From the NCBI RefSeq assembly GCF_020921035.1, contig NC_063156.1, positions 22,740,283 through 22,804,282 on the forward strand: a stretch of DNA of 64,000 nucleotides. Reading direction: 5' to 3'. The position numbers and the translations under genes were made by a program. Each line of letters opens with the position of its first letter. The stretch's first letter is position 1. This DNA is from Rhodamnia argentea (lineage: Eukaryota > Streptophyta > Magnoliopsida > Myrtales > Myrtaceae). The notes under the pieces were generated by a model. It made no database searches. It was given only the letters and a program-made list of their open reading frames with translations, and was not told where the DNA came from. Positions 58,601 through 64,000 of the stretch are shown here, in pieces.

Positions 58601-60995
58601 TTGCCTATCAATCAACTGGTCATGCTCAAATCCATCAGTGGGAACTGAGTCAGCATTACAAACGGCAACGTCATGACTAACTTGTTCGTGCAAGCTTCTG
58701 TTATGACTGACATTCTGAAAAGATAGAAGTATGTTCCCACTATAATTACTAGAAACTGCAGGGTCACCAGGCATTGCAGACTCGATCACATTCCAGCCAC
58801 TTGTTCTGTTATTCTGTTGATCCCCAGGAATTGATGAAGAAATGCTCTGTTGAAAAGTCCAAGATCCACCCATTATTCTCTTTCCTTCAGCATCTGAAGA
58901 GTGAGCAATATTTCCACAAATTTGACTTCCTTCTGAAGAATTCCTCTGCAGATGGCTCCGCTCTAACAACCTGTTTCCATCTGAAAAATCGTGAATAATT
59001 CTCGGAGAATCAGCTTGCAGAATCTCAGATCTCCCAGAAGAAGCAGTTCTCACATTCTCGCTTTCTCCATGAAGGGCCCTTAGATCTGATTGATGAAAAC
59101 CAGAAACACTAGGGAAACCACTACTCTTGACGACATTATCGGCCAACTGCACAGATCTTGAACTTAACAAGGAAGTGTGCAAGGTGTCATCATGCCAAGC
59201 TAATTGTTGTCTGGCGCTTTCATTCTCCGAAAGAGGCTTCTGATTACTAATTGAAGGTTTAGCACTCTGAACACTGAGACCACTCCACTCTTCCTGAACT
59301 ATTTGATTATCACTAGATGTTTCTGCCAATGCAGATTGCATAAGTGCACTCCAACTACCACTTTGCACAGAAGGGAATCCAGAGAGAGATCCTGTACCAT
59401 CACACGTGCTATAGTTTCTGGAAACTATATTGGTTCCTCCACCGAAGGCACCCCAAATACTGTCATCAGCACCAAACAAAATCCTCTCTTCAGTTGGATC
59501 TAATGTACCAACACTCTGTGAAGACGCAACCGATGACGACGTTTTTCCTTGTGGTGCTTCTGATAAATGAGCAAACTCTACGCTGCCATCAAACTCCTCT
59601 AGTGATACATTGCCTTGCGGGGAGTTCACTTGCTGAGAGTGACCTAAGTGAAACCCACTACTTAAGCCTACATCCTCAAACTGCTTAGAAACCAAATGTC
59701 CATCCTGGACACTACCCTGATCTGGTAAAGATGAGTATAGGCTACCTGGAAATTGATGTACATTAGAGGCCATCTGCTGCATTGCAATGTCATCAATTTC
59801 CATTTGAGAGATTTGACTCAGATTTTCTCTGGACCCGGAGTGAGAAACCTCATAAATGGATTGGTCAACCTGTTGGGGTACCAATCCCATCACATGAGGC
59901 CCCTCAACTTGTTCAGGAGAAAGGACAAGACCGCCAGAGGATCCCTGCAGAACTGGAGAGGCACCACGCGGCACCCAACTGGTATTTTCTGTGAGCCCAG
60001 ATTGCCATGAGTAGCTAGACACATCATTTACAGGAATACCATTCAGTTGCACGGATGAATGGCTTGCCAAGGCCGGTTTTGCTATCGCTAACAATTGACT
60101 GGTGGAACTCTTTTTCCAATTTTCTTGTTGCTGTAGCATCTGCCTTTGAACATCCTGTAATTGCTTAAGCATCAGTTGTTGCTGCAGCAGCTGCATGTCA
60201 CTGATACCGTTCTGTTGCCCATGAAAAGATTGCATATTTGAAGAATGCTGACCACCCATTTGCTCTTGACGGCTCAAAAAATGAAAACTGACAGGAGCTT
60301 CAGCATTTAGTGACTTTACAGGATTGCGTTTATGAAGATCCATGCCTCTCACCTGCTGGGAATCAAGAAAAGGAAAGCCTCTAGATACCAAATTATGCTG
60401 ATCTGATTCAGTATCCACGCCCAAAAAATTTGCTTCATTCTGGGCAGCTGGAAAGAATTGATGCCCCTGTATATAGCCATTTAACGATGTTTGTAGGCTG
60501 TGGAACTGGCTTCCAGACAATTCAGGCTGCATATTTGTCTGCGCAAAGCTCAAGCCATGTGGTATATGGAAAGGACTTCCATGCCGTGCATCTATATCTG
60601 CCAGAAGCACAAAAGAAAGGTAGTCAATTCATGCATTATTAACCAACGGAAGCACAAATAAAAGCATACGATGTACAAATTTACAAATTATGGGATCCTT
60701 AAACGGGAAGGGATCATAGAGAAGCATGGGCACATCCAATTGTAAAAGGGAACTCATTTAAGAGAAAAGAAACGGCTCTCCTGATATGTGAAGCACTGCT
60801 ACCTGATTGCTGCACACTGTAGTTCTTCAGGTCAGGAATAAGAGGAAATCCACTTTGTCTTTGGCTCCCAAATAACAAATTATTACTTAAGCCAGGCCAG
60901 GTCTGGTCAACAGCATCCAAGTGACTGTGACCTTGGGATAAGCTTTCTTGACCAAAAAAATGGTTATCCCTGTCTCCAACTCCGTTGCCAGGCAT
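55693..60995 (-). CDS. Large disordered plant protein, DSPP-like family (G2)
   Basis: Tandem paralogue of G1; function unknown. Eight coding exons: 60,995-60,803, 60,597-58,013, 57,890-57,775, 57,448-56,927, 56,711-56,663, 56,557-56,334, 56,179-56,072 and 55,930-55,693. All junctions are GT-AG and the frame is continuous for 1,344 aa. Exon sizes 1, 3, 5 and 7 equal those of G1 (193, 116, 49 and 108 nt). Shared motifs are MPGNGVGDRDNHFFGQESL, the Q-rich MQLLQQQLMLKQLQDVQRQ, LDPTEERILFGADDSIWGAF, GSWSALMQSALAETSSDNQ, a basic KPKKRK and RKPKRRLLLTTQLMQ, ending NLPDRVQCLSL. Exon 4 is 522 nt against 1,782 in G1: about 448 codons are missing in frame, while some 28 codons (KDMQQPVIAQKPADGLQHPN) are unique to G2. 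The start GCC-AGT-TCA-TCT-ATG context matches G1. Confidence 0.88.
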
Positions 60996-61504
60996 AGATG
61001 AACTGGCCACAAAGATTTAACAGGTAAAATTTATACAAAGGATCACCAAGCACAGATTCTGATGGATTGTGGATTCTCCGGATTAACCACCAAACGTAAA
61101 ATTCTTTCCCATACGTGGAGCTTGTCCCTGACGATCATATCCCCACCTGCCAAACTCTGATCCTGTAGACAAACAGTAGATTACACTAACAAACAAAAAT
61201 GGAGCAATTTGTGGCCAGAATAAATTATGACAACAAAAGAGCAGTATAGATACCACCACAACGAGCCACAGATAATGAACTGTACTCTCTTCGCTCCCAC
61301 ATAGCTATTGCATGTCGAATAAAATCAACAGCAGAAACTACGAAACGAAATCCATGGGTCAGAAGGTCACATGATTGAGCATTCACCAAAGAAACTGGAG
61401 CAGATAAAAATGAAGTGTTCCAATTGGCCACTTTTTGCTGTTAAACTTGTTTATGGATAAAATGGCCATAAAGGCATGCAAGGAGTATGTGGGGGTGTGT
61501 GTGT

Positions 61505-61536
<32 letters not shown>

Positions 61537-62300
61537 GAGTATTGTGAAACGGGACGTCTTTTTTCTGCTAGCACACAAAGCAGGACATCTCAAAAGCCAG
61601 ATCAAGGTGCAAATTCAGGAGCACAAGGAAAGGAAAAACTTGGGACTTGGCACGTATCCGAGAAAAAAACAGCAAGTAAGCGGCAGCTGATAAACAGACA
61701 GAAAGATGCATGAGCTCATAGCTCAAGGCACTCATGGACTCATCAAACCATGGACCTTTTGAACAACAAAAATCTCCAAAAGCTTCAGATACAGAGTGAG
61801 CACCTCTATCCTTGCATGAACCAGAAGAAATCCAACTTGAAGTAGCTAATTGTTCTGCTATGCAAAGAGCGAACAAGAACAACTACGATTGCAGAGCTCA
61901 ACTCATGCACAACCTCATTCCGCAGTAGAACAATACATTGCACCTCGCGCCTCATATTAAGACGACAACACAAAACCTTTTGCCTCATTCCAAGACTCGC
62001 TCACTGAAATCGAAGAAACAGATAACGACTAACGAGCAAAGTTTCACTTTCTTCTTCAACTCACGAACCGGAGACTCCGAACTCGGAATAATCTCACTCC
62101 CACTCAAAATGTGCACCGACAATTAAAATCGGAAGCTTCCACAGCGTAATCACAGCTCGACAGCATCCTACAGAATCAGAAACCGAGGGACTAGCTAAAG
62201 TACCTGAGCTTGGCCTCGAACTTCAGAATCCAAGCAAGATTCGACACCTACAGAGAGTGAATTAGGGTTTATGGAGGAGAGCCGCTCGATGGGAGCTCAC
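60996..62300 (-). other. G2 5'UTR intron
   Basis: It runs from the donor CCAGA|GTGAGC at 62,301/62,300 to an acceptor just above the start codon (GGCCAG|TTCATCTATG). It contains an (ACAG)n tract at 61,510-61,535. Positions 61,470-61,860 align with the two ends of G1's longer intron. No other gene is seen in it. Confidence 0.55.
62262..62270 (-). promoter_or_regulatory. Telo-box in G2 intron 1
   Basis: AAACCCTAA on the minus strand at the same distance from the first-exon donor as in G1 (52,999-53,007). The surrounding text (GAATTAGGGTTT) is shared as well. Confidence 0.5.
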
Positions 62301-62440
62301 TCTGGAACTCGGAATGGGCCCTCCGAGTCAGCTGAGTCGCGAATTCGCGCGTTCTGAGTCGATGAGTGCGGGAGGGAGAAGACTGACAGAACGAGAGCTC
62401 GGACTTTAGAGAGAGAAGAGAGCGAGAGCTGAGATGAAGC
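62301..62440 (-). other. G2 non-coding first exon and leader
   Basis: The exon ends at the donor at 62,301 and is CT-rich in the sense direction (GAGAGAGAAGAGAGCGAGAG on the plus strand near 62,408). Its 5' end is not visible. It aligns loosely with the G1 leader. Confidence 0.45.
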
Positions 62441-62714
62441 AAGTGAAAGTGAGCGAAATTTTCAACGAACCTGAGGTACGTGGCTCAGGTCCGGGTTCGG
62501 AAGCTAGGCCCGGAAGCACGAACCTTGGGCATGTAAGAGGAGCCGAACCTAAAACCCCGACCATTAAAAAAAAAAAAAGGGAAAAAGGAAAATTTTGCAA
62601 TCGCCCCCCGCTGTAATAAAACTAAAAGCGTGTTTTTTTCTTACAGCGCCCCGAAAAAAAAAGACAGAAAAGGAAAAAGGAGAGAGAGAAAAGGAAGCAC
62701 GTCTCTCTATTTCC

Positions 62715-63345
62715 AGGACGCCATCAATTGTTTTGGCAATAGCAAAAAAAAGGGACCGGCCTATTTCCACACCAAACAATAGCTACGGGCACAGCTTTTC
62801 TCTGGGCAACGCGGCATTTTTGCGCATTTCAAGTGGACCATCGCATGTTTGACCAAAAAAATATATATATGTGGACCATGGGATGGTCATTGTAATTGAA
62901 AAAAAAGTTCGTGTATTTATAAGAAAAAAGTTAAGAAAAAGCTCTCTCTACTTATTGATACGATGATCGTAAATTGTAAAATTATGCTTACAAAACATTG
63001 ATAATGAGAGTGTTATCTCAAGCTCTTGCTTATAAAAATAAAATCCATTTGTACATACATATTTGTTCTGTTGGATAAGACTATCAGGTTGGGCTTCGAG
63101 GGATCTTAAATCGCTGAACTAGCTAACACGTGAACAACATGCATCTAAGGTCAATTTAGTCCTCTCATCAAGGAACAAGTACACGATTCATTTCTTAATT
63201 TGTGTACTTCTCTCTTTCCACAACGCTCTCAATCGTTGTGGAAATAGTAACAAAAAAAAGGGGCCACCTATTTCCACACCAAACACCAGCTACGAGCACA
63301 TCTTTTCTCTAGGCAACACGGCATTTTTGTGTATTTTGAGTAGAT
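62715..63345. repeat. Direct repeat of about 125 bp
   Basis: Positions 62,715-62,835 and 63,215-63,345 share CTATTTCCACACCAAACA, GGGCAACGCGGCATTTTTG/AGGCAACACGGCATTTTTG and adjoining text in the same orientation, 500 bp apart. No gene lies between them. Confidence 0.65.
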
Positions 63346-63373
63346 GTGTCAATGTAGGTCTTTGACCTACTTT

Positions 63374-64000
63374 TAGGAAAATTTTCAAATAAAGACTTAA
63401 AGTATCCTTATTTTATCAAATAATGATCCGAAGTTGACCTTGTTTCAAATAATGACCTGAAATGCTCAAATTGTTTCAAAAAAAAGCCTAGCCGAATGGC
63501 ATTTTCATTCTTTACTTTTTTGAATTTTCTCTTTTTTTTTTTTGCCATTTCTTTTTTGTCTTTTTACCTTTTCTTTTCTTTTTTTTTTCCTTTTTCTCCT
63601 CTCCCCATGCCATCGCCGGTCTCAGGCCGCTCTCGCCTAGGCGGCATTAAGCTACCCTCACCCAGGCCGGCACCATGCAAAGGTAGCCCGACTCCGAGCC
63701 CAACCCGGATGAGGGCTACCCTTGTTCAACACCCACAAGGGAAGCGCAAAGCCTGCTCAAGGTGAGGGTGGGGCTGACAACAGCCTAGGGAGAGGATGGG
63801 AGAAAAAAAGAAAATAAAAATAAACGAAAGGAAAAACATAAAAAGAATAAAATTCAAAAAAGTAAATGATAAAAATGCCTTTCAGTCAGGCCCTTCTTTC
63901 AAATAATTTGAGCATTTCATGCCATTATTTGAACAATGTCCAATTCAGACCATTCTTTAAGTGAATGAGCGCATTTCCAGCCTTTTTTGAAAATTTTCTC
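63374..64000. mobile_element. Foldback element running to the window end
   Basis: The left arm (AGGAAAATTTTCAAATAAAG, ATGACCTGAAATGCTCAAAT) is mirrored by the right arm, whose complement reads GAGAAAATTTTCAAAAAAGG and ATGGCATGAAATGCTCAAAT. The core at 63,600-63,780 is GC-rich (GGCCGCTCTCGCCTAGGCGG). It is the same architecture as the elements at 2,672 and 5,390 but a different family. The right end may lie just past the window. Confidence 0.7.

Noticed and set aside
1..64000. rRNA, tRNA, CRISPR, bacterial or viral gene clusters
   Set aside because: I looked for conserved tRNA/rRNA blocks, regular spacer arrays and polycistronic gene packing and saw none. All supported genes are typical plant nuclear genes.

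Overview
The window is nuclear DNA of a flowering plant. The genes have GT-AG introns, and AT-rich spacers are full of small non-autonomous transposons. Protein similarity points to a core eudicot. The foldback repeat families resemble those I remember from Eucalyptus and other Myrtaceae; that placement is a low-confidence inference. All genes I can support are on the minus strand.

Left part (1-33,300): a degraded tandem array of UDP-glycosyltransferases of the UGT83A1 type, embedded in repeats. Five copies are visible. U1 (7,055-8,360) and U3 (14,455-15,632) are clear pseudogenes. U2 (10,344-11,991) has two open exons but has lost its intron acceptor and its normal C-terminus. U4 (22,663-24,230) and U5 (28,883-30,450) are intact, nearly identical, two-exon genes of 459 codons. 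U4 and U5 lie in consecutive direct repeat units of about 5.55 and 6.22 kb; a third, truncated unit (30,736 to about 33,290) has lost its UGT. Degenerate pieces of the neighbouring Asterix gene are scattered between the UGT copies, so the ancestral duplicated segment carried both genes. Older blocks at 2,455-4,515 and 5,188-6,935 are a further diverged duplication.

Centre (33,610-37,240): an intact three-coding-exon gene for the small ER membrane protein Asterix (WDR83OS family, PAT complex), with an inferred 5'UTR intron.

Right part (40,741-62,440): two tandem paralogues, G1 (1,771 or 1,772 aa) and G2 (1,344 aa), of the large, disordered plant family annotated in Arabidopsis as 'dentin sialophosphoprotein-like'. 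Both have eight coding exons with matching phases and a non-coding first exon. G2 lacks about 1.34 kb of the largest 3' coding exon, in frame. An Asterix gene beside members of this family is also, as I remember it, the arrangement at Arabidopsis At5g07940-At5g07980.

No gene in the window depends functionally on another as a pathway. The locus reads as a conserved Asterix/DSPP-like pair beside a fast-changing UGT array. The most informative observations are the layered history of duplication and transposon insertion, the splice-site loss in U2, the core-promoter deletion in U4/U5, and the paralogue-specific exon deletion in G2. I found no RNA gene, CRISPR array or evidently new system.
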